DNA from: Noviherbaspirillum cavernae
GTDB taxonomy: Bacteria > Pseudomonadota > Gammaproteobacteria > Burkholderiales > Burkholderiaceae_D
Length of the DNA: 64,000 nt
Direction of reading: 5' to 3'
Assembly: GCF_003590875.1 (NCBI RefSeq)
Contig: NZ_QYUN01000002.1
Span: forward strand, 2,480,001-2,544,000
In this document: piece after piece, positions 48,601-56,828 of the stretch
Position numbering within the stretch: the first letter of the stretch is position 1
How the letters are laid out: each line of letters begins with the position of its first letter
Translations under genes and position numbers: made by a program
The notes under the pieces: model-generated
What the model was told of the DNA's origin: nothing
Databases searched by the model: none
What the model saw: only the letters and a program-made list of their open reading frames with translations

Positions 48601-49593
48601 TTTCGCGCCGACGTATTTCATCGGTGCTCGCAATACGCCGCCATAGCGCGTCTCGCTGTCGTCCAACAGGTATCCCATCGCGGCAAGGCGCAATCTGTCG
48701 GATTTGTTCTGAATCTCGCCAACCGGCTTGTAGCGACTGCCGTACCGCTTGCAGAGATCCTTCCGCTCGGGTCCTTCGCTCTCGTCACAGACCTGGACCC
48801 GTACCAGATACTCCCCAAGCCGCTTATCCTGCGCTTCCTCCGATGCCTTTCCATTGCCGTCGTATTTCGACAGGCAGTATGTGCTCGCCTTGCTGCTGAA
48901 GGATGCGTTGTTTCCGCCAAGCTCGCTGCTCTGATCGCTGAAAAGAATGCGATTGCGACAGGACACAACATATAGCGTGGAGACATCGAAAGGCGTTACT
49001 CGTTTCGGCGCACTGACGTTGCCGCTCTCAATGATTTTCCTGCGAGGAAAATAAGTGGAATGGGCATAGAAATTGTTCGTTCCGGAATCCATGAGAACCG
49101 CTCGTTGCAGAATGGTCATATCTGCCGTGTCCATGATCCGGTCACCTCCCGTCAACGCGTAGCGCAGCATGTCTATTGCGGATGACGCAGCCCAGTTCAT
49201 GAAATTACCGCTGAAGGAATTGCCGTCACATTCATGCGTTACCGGGTCGGCGTTCTTGTATATGTAGAAGTATCCGGTGTCGGTCAGATTCCGATTTCCG
49301 CCATTGTAGACATAGCACTTCGCGGGATTGAAGTATCCGACATACTCCGTGGTCCGGTTGTAGCTTCCATCATCGCCGCGATAGGCGACTCCGACCGTTG
49401 GGAATTCGACAGACAGGCTCAGTATCATGTTCGGGTGGACGTTGCCGCGTGCGCTGAACAACGGACCGTTCGCGATTTCCACCACAGGATTCGCAGCGCA
49501 TGCCGACGATGACGCAAAGCCGACGGCAATGACGACAACGCTCGGCAGCATCGCAAGAGCTTTTCGGAAGCGAATGATCCGCCTTGTCTTCAT
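45649..49593 (-). CDS. pilY1: Type IV pilus tip adhesin/assembly protein PilY1
   Basis: Large secreted protein of 1314 residues with a signal peptide ([15 protein letters not shown]). The C-terminal half has the PilY1/PilC beta-propeller repeats ([48 protein letters not shown]). Aspartate-rich loops ([23 protein letters not shown]) look like calcium sites, as known in Pseudomonas PilY1. No clear MIDAS motif was seen at the N-terminus. The ATG at 49593 overlaps the pilX stop (ATGA); longer frames run into pilX. Confidence 0.93.
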   Translation of the reverse strand: [1314 protein letters not shown]

Positions 49594-50240
49594 TGAGCAT
49601 CCTTTCTGTAGATCGACTGCAATACCACTTGCGTCGACTCGCGCATGCCGAAGCCGATCGCGGTAATGCGATAGATGAATGCCATGTCCTCCGCGCTGGC
49701 CGATGCACCGGGGCGCGTATCCGACATGAATTCGATGATGTAACGTGGAGGCCGGCTTGGCAGCACTCCTTTCCCCGTTCGGAATATCTGCCCGGTGAAC
49801 TGTCCGTACGGCACCGTATGCGCATTGGCCGACTGATCCATGAAATCGACGGTTTGCCAGATCTGGGGGGAAGCGTTGTGAGCGGGACTGCACAAGCCAA
49901 GGTTCGTGCCACTGTTGCCGCAACCCGGGACGAAGCCCTCTGCACTGTCATTTGCAAACAGATGACTGCGGGATTTTCCCGGATCGGGAGAGCGTTCAAT
50001 GTCGCGCTCGGCATCCATGAGGCCGGCTTCCGCAGCCTGAAACGCAATTTGCCGATCGCGATCATTGCGCGATGCTTTCTCGCTTTGCAAGGCAAGACTT
50101 GCTGCGGAAATGCCAAGCAGCAGGATGACAATCAGCATCAGCAGGGACACAATCAGCGAAGCGCCGACTTGCCTCGATGGTTGACTGGCGCATCGCCGCT
50201 TGCGGCTGATCGCCCCCGATGTTTGCCACACAGACGTCAT
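49590..50240 (-). CDS. pilX: Minor pilin assembly protein PilX
   Basis: PilX of 216 residues. The N-terminal helix ASLIVSLLMLIVILLLGISAASLALQSEKASRN has the PilX form, without the usual Phe/Glu processing signature of major pilins. RQIAFQAAEAGLMDAERDI is the typical following segment. It overlaps pilW and pilY1 by ATGA on both sides. Confidence 0.88.
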   Translation of the reverse strand: MTSVWQTSGAISRKRRCASQPSRQVGASLIVSLLMLIVILLLGISAASLALQSEKASRNDRDRQIAFQAAEAGLMDAERDIERSPDPGKSRSHLFANDSAEGFVPGCGNSGTNLGLCSPAHNASPQIWQTVDFMDQSANAHTVPYGQFTGQIFRTGKGVLPSRPPRYIIEFMSDTRPGASASAEDMAFIYRITAIGFGMRESTQVVLQSIYRKDAQ

Positions 50241-51262
50241 GCTCCGCTTCCCGCCGCCTGGTTCCGCAACTGGATGCTCATCGCAAACGCTTTCCGTGCG
50301 CGATTGCGTATCGAATTCGGCAACGCCATCTCCTTGATTCGCGTCCCGATATCGGTCGTCGCGTTGGCATCGGCATAGTCCTTGCCGAACAGGTCGTACA
50401 CCAGATTTGGCGTGCCCTCCCGCGTCGGCTGCGAGCCGCGGAGCAGAAGCGCCACCTTGACCGTCACCACCTTTTTCCAGTTGGTTATCTTGTTCTTGTC
50501 GACGGGGTTTTCCGCAGCGCCTGCTGCCGCCACAAACGCATCGTCCATCGCATTTATCGCTGTTGCGCTGACAAACCGGTCAGGTAACGAGTCAGCGTTC
50601 AGGTCGAGTCCGTATAACACCTGGAACGACTCGACTCCACGCGCGATCGATTCCGCCGTCCAGCTATCGTCGCCGCCCGCGCCTGGCTCGGCGTCTTTCT
50701 TCCACTTGCAATACAACCCTGGCTCCCCATCCGTACCCGTGCGAACATAGAAAATGCTCCATCCGCGCTCGCTCTCGGCCGTCGCTTGCGAAGTCGCAGC
50801 ACGGACGCCGAAGCCGGCGCAATTGATAATGGTCCCGTCCCCATGCTTTCCGATACCGGAACCGAAAAAGCGGACTGCAAGAACATCGCTGCCATTGACC
50901 GCGTCACTTTGAGGAGACTCGATGCCAGCGGTAATTTTTTTCAGACTCTTTGCGTCAAGGCCTTCGATATTCGCGCTGATGTCACCGGTGGATAGAATCG
51001 GTACGTCATCCGTACGCCAATCCTCGTACGCCGCCTGCCGCACTGCGCGCGCAATGCTCTCGATCGCGTAACGGCCGGTATCCTGAATACGCGCACTCTC
51101 GTCCTGCACGGCATAGCCGGATTTGGTCGACAACAGCAGCGCTGTCGCCGCCATGACAACCACCAATCCCAGCGTCATCGAGATCATCAGCTCCACCAAT
51201 GTCAGTCCTGATTGATTCGCGAAGCGGAGGCGGACGGCCTGATGGTATCGGCAGCTATTCAT
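50237..51262 (-). CDS. pilW: Minor pilin PilW
   Basis: PilW of 341 residues. The processing site SG|LTLVELMISMTLGLVVVMAATALLL is followed by the QDESARIQDTGRYAIESIARAVRQAAYEDW segment diagnostic of PilW. It helps prime pilus assembly with PilV, PilX and PilY1. It overlaps pilV and pilX by ATGA. Confidence 0.9.
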   Translation of the reverse strand: MNSCRYHQAVRLRFANQSGLTLVELMISMTLGLVVVMAATALLLSTKSGYAVQDESARIQDTGRYAIESIARAVRQAAYEDWRTDDVPILSTGDISANIEGLDAKSLKKITAGIESPQSDAVNGSDVLAVRFFGSGIGKHGDGTIINCAGFGVRAATSQATAESERGWSIFYVRTGTDGEPGLYCKWKKDAEPGAGGDDSWTAESIARGVESFQVLYGLDLNADSLPDRFVSATAINAMDDAFVAAAGAAENPVDKNKITNWKKVVTVKVALLLRGSQPTREGTPNLVYDLFGKDYADANATTDIGTRIKEMALPNSIRNRARKAFAMSIQLRNQAAGSGA

Positions 51263-51885
51263 TGTGCGTAGGGTTGCACTGTGAGTGCCACTGCCGGTGG
51301 GAACAGGTCATTCTCGTTCTTGATCAATTTTCCATCAGCGGCTTTTTCCTGCCATCCCATCTTGATCACAACCGATCCGTTGCCCGCGCCTGCAGTGCAA
51401 TCCCATGCCAAGCCATTGATTGACTCGTCCCATGGCTGGGTATCACGGCAGATTGTCACGCGCCCGCTTGGCAGCAATTCCTTGACCCGACGTTGAAGAT
51501 CGTAGATGTCGGCACTGGCCAGCTCACTTGCACTACATGTCGCGGAAAAACACAGTTTGGCAGGAGCCTCCGGCGCAGCATCAGTGGCGGATTTGTAGTT
51601 CAGCGCGAGAAAGGGATTCTGATCATCAGGCAATCCCATTTGATTCGCATTTGCGCGCATCTTGTCGGCCATCTCGGAGGCGAGTTGCAATGCGGCCGTC
51701 TGAAATGCAGATTGCTGGGTAGTTCGAAGGGAAACCAGTTGCATCCCGGCGGCTCCGATCACGCCCAGCGCGAGCACAAAGACCGAAACGAGGACTTCAA
51801 TCATCGAAAAACCGTTTCGCGAGTTACAGCTCACGGAAACACCGTGATGCCCTCCCCTTTTGTCACGACGAATGCATACGACCAT
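51259..51885 (-). CDS. pilV: Minor pilin PilV
   Basis: PilV of 208 residues, first gene of the minor pilin operon. The site NG|FSMIEVLVSVFVLALGVIGAAGMQL is typical of PilV, followed by ALQLASEMADKMRANANQ. The ATG at 51885 has GAGG 9 bases upstream; a TTG at 51900 is less likely. It overlaps pilW by ATGA. Confidence 0.89.
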   Translation of the reverse strand: MVVCIRRDKRGGHHGVSVSCNSRNGFSMIEVLVSVFVLALGVIGAAGMQLVSLRTTQQSAFQTAALQLASEMADKMRANANQMGLPDDQNPFLALNYKSATDAAPEAPAKLCFSATCSASELASADIYDLQRRVKELLPSGRVTICRDTQPWDESINGLAWDCTAGAGNGSVVIKMGWQEKAADGKLIKNENDLFPPAVALTVQPYAQ

Positions 51886-51936
51886 GTTCGCCAGCCTCAA
51901 TAAAGTTGTTGTATTTGCAATATTTATGACAAAACA

Positions 51937-51966
51937 AAGCCGCCTTGCACATGCACGGCGGCTTCA
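51937..51966 (-). terminator. Terminator of nrdR
   Basis: GAAGCCGCC...GGCGGCTTTG hairpin with inner GTGCA/TGCA pairing, followed on the minus strand by a T-rich stretch (TTGTTTTGTC). It starts 4 bases after the nrdR stop and separates it from pilV. Confidence 0.8.
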
Positions 51967-51970
51967 ATGA

Positions 51971-52441
51971 CTACTTGCTGGAATGTTTGCGTTCGCGCCC
52001 GACTTCGGCGATCGCATCCTGAAATTCGGCAACGTCTTCAAAACTCTTGTAGACAGAGGCAAAGCGGATGTAAGCGATCTTGTCGAGACGCTTCAGTTCG
52101 CGCATGACGAGTTCGCCAATGTGGCCCGACAGGACTTCACGTGCGCCACTGGATAGCAGTTTTTCTTCGATACGATGAATGGCGGCATCTACCGCTTCCG
52201 CAGACACAGGACGCTTGCGCAACGCCAGCATGAGACTGGCGCGCAGTTTTGCCGGATCGAAATCGGTACGGCTTCCGTTCTTCTTGACGATGACCGGCAT
52301 CGTCAACTCGATGCGCTCGTAGGTCGTGAAGCGCTTGTCACATGCGGCGCAACGACGACGACGGCGAATCGTATCCCCTTCTTCCGACACGCGCGTGTCG
52401 AGAACCTGGGTGTCTTCGTGATGACAAAAGGGACATTTCAT
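51971..52441 (-). CDS. nrdR: Transcriptional repressor NrdR
   Basis: Regulator of ribonucleotide reductase genes, 156 residues. The zinc ribbon ([11 protein letters not shown] with [13 protein letters not shown]) is followed by an ATP-cone ([28 protein letters not shown]). It senses ATP/dATP. It follows glyA on the same strand, separated by 293 bp that hold a terminator-like hairpin. Confidence 0.96.
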   Translation of the reverse strand: MKCPFCHHEDTQVLDTRVSEEGDTIRRRRRCAACDKRFTTYERIELTMPVIVKKNGSRTDFDPAKLRASLMLALRKRPVSAEAVDAAIHRIEEKLLSSGAREVLSGHIGELVMRELKRLDKIAYIRFASVYKSFEDVAEFQDAIAEVGRERKHSSK

Positions 52442-52650
52442 GGTACTTGCTGCGAAGCAGAAGAAAGGAGTAATTAAAAAACTCGTGCAATATTACAATT
52501 AATTTATTGTCAATTCATTAATTTTTTGTTGCTTGGAAAAATTATCAAGTGTCCTCGCAACAATTCATGCACTGTTTGCGTCCACCAAGGGCTGTTGCCA
52601 TGCAAAAGCACAAAACCGGAGCTCAAAATAAATGCTGTCCCGAATAGCAT

Positions 52651-52690
52651 AAAAGCGGTGCGCTTCAGCCAATGGCAAGCGACCGCTTTT
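52651..52690 (-). terminator. Terminator-like hairpin downstream of glyA
   Basis: AAAAGCGGT and ACCGCTTTT pair, with an inner GCGCTT/AAGCG part. On the minus strand a short TTTTAT follows. It probably ends glyA transcription. Confidence 0.6.
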
Positions 52691-52734
52691 ATCCGCTCAA
52701 CCGATGCAATTATCGGCGCTAACGGTGCCCAGTA

Positions 52735-53982
52735 TCACGCGCCGTAAACCGGGAAAGCGTCGGTCAATTTCTTGACTTCCGCTTTCACGCGTTCGATGGT
52801 CGCAACGTCATGCGGATTGTCGAGCACGTCCGCGATCAGATTGCCGACCTTGGTCGCTTCCGCTTCCTTGAAGCCGCGCGTGGTCATCGCCGGGCTGCCG
52901 AGACGGATGCCGGAAGTGACGAATGGCTTTTCCGGATCATTCGGAATCGCATTCTTGTTGCAGGTCATGTGGGCCGAGCCGAGGATGGCTTCCGCTTCCT
53001 TGCCGGTGATTTTCTTCGCGCGCAGATCGACCAGCATCACGTGCGATTCCGTGCGGCCCGACACGATACGCAGGCCGCGCGCAATCAGCGCCTTTGCCAG
53101 CGCGTCCGCGTTCTTGACCACTTGCTGCTGATACTCCTTGAATTCAGGCGCGAGCGCCTCCTTGAAGGCAACTGCCTTGCCGGCAATGACGTGCATCAGC
53201 GGACCGCCCTGGATCCCCGGGAAAATGGCCGAGTTGATCGCCTTTTCATGTTCCGCCTTCATCAGGATGATGCCGCCGCGCGGACCGCGCAGCGACTTGT
53301 GCGTAGTCGATGTGACGAAATCGGCATGCGGCACCGGATTGGGATAGACGCCGGCTGCGATGAGGCCGGCATAGTGCGCCATGTCGACCATGAAGTATGC
53401 GCCGACATCCTTTGCCACCTTGGCGAAACGCTCGAAATCGATGCGCAGTGCATAGGCGGATGCGCCCGCGATGATCAGCTTCGGCTTGCGCTCGTGGGCA
53501 AGACGCTCCATCGCGTCATAATCGATCTCTTCCTTGTCGTTGAGGCCGTAGGAAACCACGTTGAACCACTTGCCTGACATGTTCAGTGACATGCCGTGTG
53601 TCAGGTGCCCGCCTTCTGCAAGCGACATGCCCATGATGGTGTCACCGGGCTTGAGCATGGCGAAGAAGACGCCCTGGTTGGCTTGCGAGCCGGAGTTCGG
53701 TTGCACGTTCGCCGCTTCGGCACCGAACAGTTCCTTGAGGCGGTTGATGGCCAGCGTCTCGGCGACATCGACATACTCGCAGCCGCCGTAATAGCGCTTG
53801 CCGGGATATCCTTCGGCGTACTTGTTCGTGAGTTGCGAGCCCTGCGCTTCCATCACCGCAGGCGAGGTGTAGTTTTCGGAGGCGATCAGTTCGATGTGCT
53901 CTTGCTGACGCGTGGTTTCGTGCTGAATGGCGGACCAAAGTTCCGGATCGACTTTGGCGATGGTGTGGTCTTTTGCGAACAT
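52735..53982 (-). CDS. glyA: Serine hydroxymethyltransferase
   Basis: Converts serine plus tetrahydrofolate to glycine plus methylene-THF. The protein is 415 residues. [68 protein letters not shown] and [15 protein letters not shown] (PLP lysine) are intact. The ATG at 53982 has GGAG 6 bases upstream. The leader holds a ZTP-type riboswitch, fitting its link to folate and purine synthesis. Confidence 0.97.
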   Translation of the reverse strand: MFAKDHTIAKVDPELWSAIQHETTRQQEHIELIASENYTSPAVMEAQGSQLTNKYAEGYPGKRYYGGCEYVDVAETLAINRLKELFGAEAANVQPNSGSQANQGVFFAMLKPGDTIMGMSLAEGGHLTHGMSLNMSGKWFNVVSYGLNDKEEIDYDAMERLAHERKPKLIIAGASAYALRIDFERFAKVAKDVGAYFMVDMAHYAGLIAAGVYPNPVPHADFVTSTTHKSLRGPRGGIILMKAEHEKAINSAIFPGIQGGPLMHVIAGKAVAFKEALAPEFKEYQQQVVKNADALAKALIARGLRIVSGRTESHVMLVDLRAKKITGKEAEAILGSAHMTCNKNAIPNDPEKPFVTSGIRLGSPAMTTRGFKEAEATKVGNLIADVLDNPHDVATIERVKAEVKKLTDAFPVYGA

Positions 53983-53992
53983 GAGAATCTCC
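53981..53992 (-). promoter_or_regulatory. glyA ribosome binding site, able to pair with the riboswitch
   Basis: The RNA GGAGAUUCUCAU contains the Shine-Dalgarno and most of the start codon. It can pair with GUGAGAUUCUCU (54182-54171), which includes part of the 3' strand of P1, with one U-U mismatch and two G-U pairs. Forming P1 would free the RBS. Confidence 0.6.
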
Positions 53993-54122
53993 AATCGATT
54001 AAATATGCAAAGTACGTTTGCTTCAAGCCTTTGCCAACAAGCGTTGTGCGCCCGCTCCGTCGGGAAACGCGGCAACTCTTGCCGGAAGCTCGGAATCGAA
54101 TGAGGGCCATTGGGAAATGACA

Positions 54123-54157
54123 GGCAGCCTCAGTCGTGCGTTCCATTTGTGGCTGCC
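54123..54157 (-). other. Hairpin overlapping the 3' end of the ZTP aptamer
   Basis: GGCAGCC and GGCTGCC form a 7-bp stem. Its first arm shares GGCA with the aptamer's conserved CCTGGGCA, so the two folds compete. No T-run follows. Confidence 0.4.
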
Positions 54158-54247
54158 CAGGCGAACGGCTAGAGAATCTCACGTTCCCCGGTGGATATCC
54201 ACCTTGTGCCGGAACCGTGGGCTCCGGTGTTTCGCCAGTCACGTGAG
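54154..54247 (-). ncRNA. ZTP (pfl-type) riboswitch in the glyA leader
   Basis: On the minus strand P1 pairs CTCACGT (54247-54241) with ACGTGAG (54184-54178). Between them lie CCGGA/TCCGG and GGTGG/CCACC hairpins and the CACCGGGGAACGTGAG segment. The 3' part is CCGTTCGCCTGGGCA, whose CGCC can pair with GGCG after P1 as a pseudoknot. GTGACTGGCG and CGCCTGGGCA are hallmarks of the pfl/ZTP motif. ZTP rises when 10-formyl-THF is short, and glyA is a known target class. Confidence 0.85.
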
Positions 54248-54262
54248 ACGAAATGGTATTAA

Positions 54263-54291
54263 ATTGTAAGGTAGCTGTCTGAATTGAGCAA
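54263..54291 (-). promoter_or_regulatory. Promoter of glyA
   Basis: TTGCTC (54291-54286), 17-bp spacer, TACAAT (54268-54263) on the minus strand. The predicted start lies just upstream of riboswitch P1. Confidence 0.6.
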
Positions 54292-54377
54292 GGAGCCCTA
54301 CCCTTGGCACCCATGCAGACAGGCTGCTTTCCGCTACAATTTTGGCACCCCGCAAATTTTGCAGAAAAGGAAAATTC

Positions 54378-55124
54378 ATGCTCGTTCTTATCACAGGAGC
54401 AAGCTCCGGTTTCGGCGCTGAAATGGCACACAAATTCGTCCGGCACGGACACAAGGTGATCGCCACCGCCCGCCGCAAGGACCGGCTCGACGCGCTGGCG
54501 GCAGAACTGGGCGCAGCGCTGCTGCCGGTGGAAATGGATGTCAGCAGCAAGGATTCCATCAACAATGCGCTTGCCGCGCTGCCTGCCGAGTGGCGGGAAA
54601 TCGACGTCCTGATCAACAATGCGGGGCTCGCGCTTGGCGTCGCTCCGGCTCAACAGGCATCGCTGGAAGAATGGGAAACCATGATCGACACCAACTGCAA
54701 GGGCCTCGTCACGATGACGCGTGCGCTGCTGCCGACGATGGTTGCGCGCGGAAGCGGACTGGTGATCAACCTCGGCTCGATCGCCGGCACGTACCCCTAC
54801 CCCGGCGGGAACGTCTACGGTGCAACCAAGGCATTCGTGGATCAGTTCACGCTCAATCTTCGTGCCGACCTGGTCGGCACCGGTGTACGCGCGACAAACA
54901 TTGCGCCCGGTTTGTGCGGCGGCACGGAATTCTCCAATGTGCGCCTCAAAGACGATGCAGCAGCGGCCAAGGTGTATGAAGGCACGGTGCCGCTGACTGC
55001 CGGCGATATCGCGGAAGCAGCGTACTGGATTGCGACACTGCCGGCGCACGTCAATATCAACTACATTGAAATGATGCCGACCTGCCAGGGCTTCGCCCCC
55101 TTCAACATCAAGCGCAACGTCTGA
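54378..55124 (+). CDS. ydfG: SDR oxidoreductase YdfG (3-hydroxy acid dehydrogenase)
   Basis: Short-chain dehydrogenase of 248 residues, colinear with E. coli YdfG. MLVLITGASSGFGAEMA is the nucleotide-binding motif, LINNAGLALGVAP and YGATKAFVDQFTLNLR (catalytic Tyr and Lys) follow, and the ending AHVNINYIEMMPTCQ is characteristic. YdfG oxidises serine, 3-hydroxypropionate and related acids with NADP+. AAAAGGA precedes the ATG. It is divergent from glyA. Confidence 0.93.
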   Translation: MLVLITGASSGFGAEMAHKFVRHGHKVIATARRKDRLDALAAELGAALLPVEMDVSSKDSINNALAALPAEWREIDVLINNAGLALGVAPAQQASLEEWETMIDTNCKGLVTMTRALLPTMVARGSGLVINLGSIAGTYPYPGGNVYGATKAFVDQFTLNLRADLVGTGVRATNIAPGLCGGTEFSNVRLKDDAAAAKVYEGTVPLTAGDIAEAAYWIATLPAHVNINYIEMMPTCQGFAPFNIKRNV

Positions 55125-55189
55125 CCGCGCAAGTCAAACCAGGCAGTGTGCCGACATTGCGGCGGCACACTCGGATTATCAAATTGAAG

Positions 55190-55609
55190 ATGCACGAAAA
55201 TTTCATCTGGCCCGTCCGCGTTTACTACGAAGATACGGACGCAGGCGGCATTGTCTTTTATGCAAATTATCTGAAGTACTTCGAACGCGCGCGCACCGAA
55301 TGGCTGCGCGCTGCAGGCGTGAGTCAGCAAGCATTGACAGAATCACATCGCGTGATGTTTGTGGTAAAGAGCACTGCGGTCGATTATCATGCTCCAGCGA
55401 AATTAGATGATGAACTGAAACTGACTGTCGTAGTCGAAAAACTTGGACGCGCGTCGGTACAGTTCATGCAAGAATGTTGGCGCATGAATGGATCGCAAAC
55501 GCAATTGCTCACCAGCGGACGGATCAAGATCGGTTGTATCGATACCGAGGCATTCCGCCCCAGTCCAATCCCGGATGAAGTGCTGGTGAAAATAAAACAC
55601 TCCGGCTGA
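55190..55609 (+). CDS. ybgC: Tol-Pal-associated acyl-CoA thioesterase YbgC
   Basis: Hot-dog thioesterase of 139 residues. PVRVYYEDTDAGGIVFYANYLKYFERARTEW contains the catalytic Asp and the family signature. It is the usual first gene before tolQ, here 85 bp upstream. The start MHENFIWPV at 55190 fits YbgC; the ATG at 55148 adds a non-conserved leader. Confidence 0.94.
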   Translation: MHENFIWPVRVYYEDTDAGGIVFYANYLKYFERARTEWLRAAGVSQQALTESHRVMFVVKSTAVDYHAPAKLDDELKLTVVVEKLGRASVQFMQECWRMNGSQTQLLTSGRIKIGCIDTEAFRPSPIPDEVLVKIKHSG

Positions 55610-55694
55610 CTTCTCGCTGCTGCGCATTCGGCCTGACAAGAATCGCGTGGCACGTCCCGCGAATACAATTTGCCCATCACCGTAACAAATCACC

Positions 55695-56384
55695 ATGACT
55701 GTCACACAAGATTTATCCTTCATCTCGCTCATCTCCAATGCCTCCCTGCTCGTTCAATTGGTGATGGCATTGCTGCTGCTGGTTTCGGTGATGAGCTGGA
55801 CGTATATTTTTCGCAAGATGTTCGCCATCAAAAGCGCACGCGTGCAGACGGAAGAATTCGAGCGCGCCTTCTGGTCGGGCGGCAACCTGAACGCCTTGTA
55901 TGACGAGGCAACGTCGAACCGCCGCAAGAATGGCGCGCTGGCGCGCATTTTCGAATCCGGCATGAGCGAATACAACAAGGTGCGGGCATCCTTCGCCAAC
56001 AGGAACCAGGTCGATCCCGGCAGCATGATCGACGGCGCGCGCCGGGCGATGCGGGCGGCATATCAGCGCGAAATGGATGCGCTGGAATCGCATCTCGCCT
56101 TCCTCGCCTCGGTCGGCTCGGTATCGCCTTACGTCGGCTTGTTCGGCACGGTGTGGGGCATCATGAATGCGTTTCGCGGCCTGGCGAATGTGCAGCAGGC
56201 GACGCTCGCATCGGTTGCGCCGGGCATTGCCGAGGCACTGATCGCGACGGCGATCGGCCTGTTTGCGGCGATCCCCGCGGTGGTGGCGTACAACCGCTAT
56301 TCGCACGATATCGACCGGCTGGCGATCCGCTTCGAAAGCTTCATCGAAGAGTTCTCCAACATCTTGCAACGGCAGGCGCGCTGA
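55695..56384 (+). CDS. tolQ: Tol-Pal system proton channel subunit TolQ
   Basis: Inner-membrane protein of 229 residues with three helices (SLLVQLVMALLLLVSVMSWTYIF; SPYVGLFGTVWGIMNAF; LIATAIGLFAAIPAVVAYN). It forms the proton channel with TolR that powers outer-membrane constriction during division. The stop overlaps tolR (TGATG). Confidence 0.96.
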   Translation: MTVTQDLSFISLISNASLLVQLVMALLLLVSVMSWTYIFRKMFAIKSARVQTEEFERAFWSGGNLNALYDEATSNRRKNGALARIFESGMSEYNKVRASFANRNQVDPGSMIDGARRAMRAAYQREMDALESHLAFLASVGSVSPYVGLFGTVWGIMNAFRGLANVQQATLASVAPGIAEALIATAIGLFAAIPAVVAYNRYSHDIDRLAIRFESFIEEFSNILQRQAR

Positions 56385-56821
56385 TGGCGAATTCGAGCAT
56401 GCGCGGCGGGCGCAGCCGCAAGTTCAAGGCTGAAATCAACGTCGTACCCTATATCGACGTGATGCTGGTGCTGCTGGTGATTTTCATGGTCGCCGCGCCG
56501 CTGACCAATCCGGGCGTGATCGACCTGCCCACTGCCGCCAGATCCGCGCTGCCGCCAACCGAATACATCCAGATCGCATTGAAGCCGGATTCCGCGGCAA
56601 CCATCGGCGTCAGCGGCCAGAAGAGCGGCGGCGCGCAAAGCGAGAAGGCGGCGAACCGTGCTGCATTGCTGCAAAAGCTGCGTGCAATCCATGATGCGAA
56701 ACCCGAGCTGCCGGTGATGATTTCGGCGGACAAGGACATCAAGTACGACGAAGTAATCCAGATCATTTCGGAAGCGAAAAAACTCGGCGTGGACCGTGTC
56801 GGACTCGCAACCAGGCAATGA
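56384..56821 (+). CDS. tolR: Tol-Pal system proton channel subunit TolR
   Basis: ExbD/TolR protein of 145 residues. EINVVPYIDVMLVLLVIFMVAAPL has the proton-conducting aspartate in the single helix; the periplasmic domain follows (VMISADKDIKYDEVIQIISEAKKLGVDRVGLAT). It starts on the tolQ stop; longer upstream frames lie inside tolQ. Confidence 0.96.
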   Translation: MANSSMRGGRSRKFKAEINVVPYIDVMLVLLVIFMVAAPLTNPGVIDLPTAARSALPPTEYIQIALKPDSAATIGVSGQKSGGAQSEKAANRAALLQKLRAIHDAKPELPVMISADKDIKYDEVIQIISEAKKLGVDRVGLATRQ

Positions 56822-56828
56822 TGGTTCC

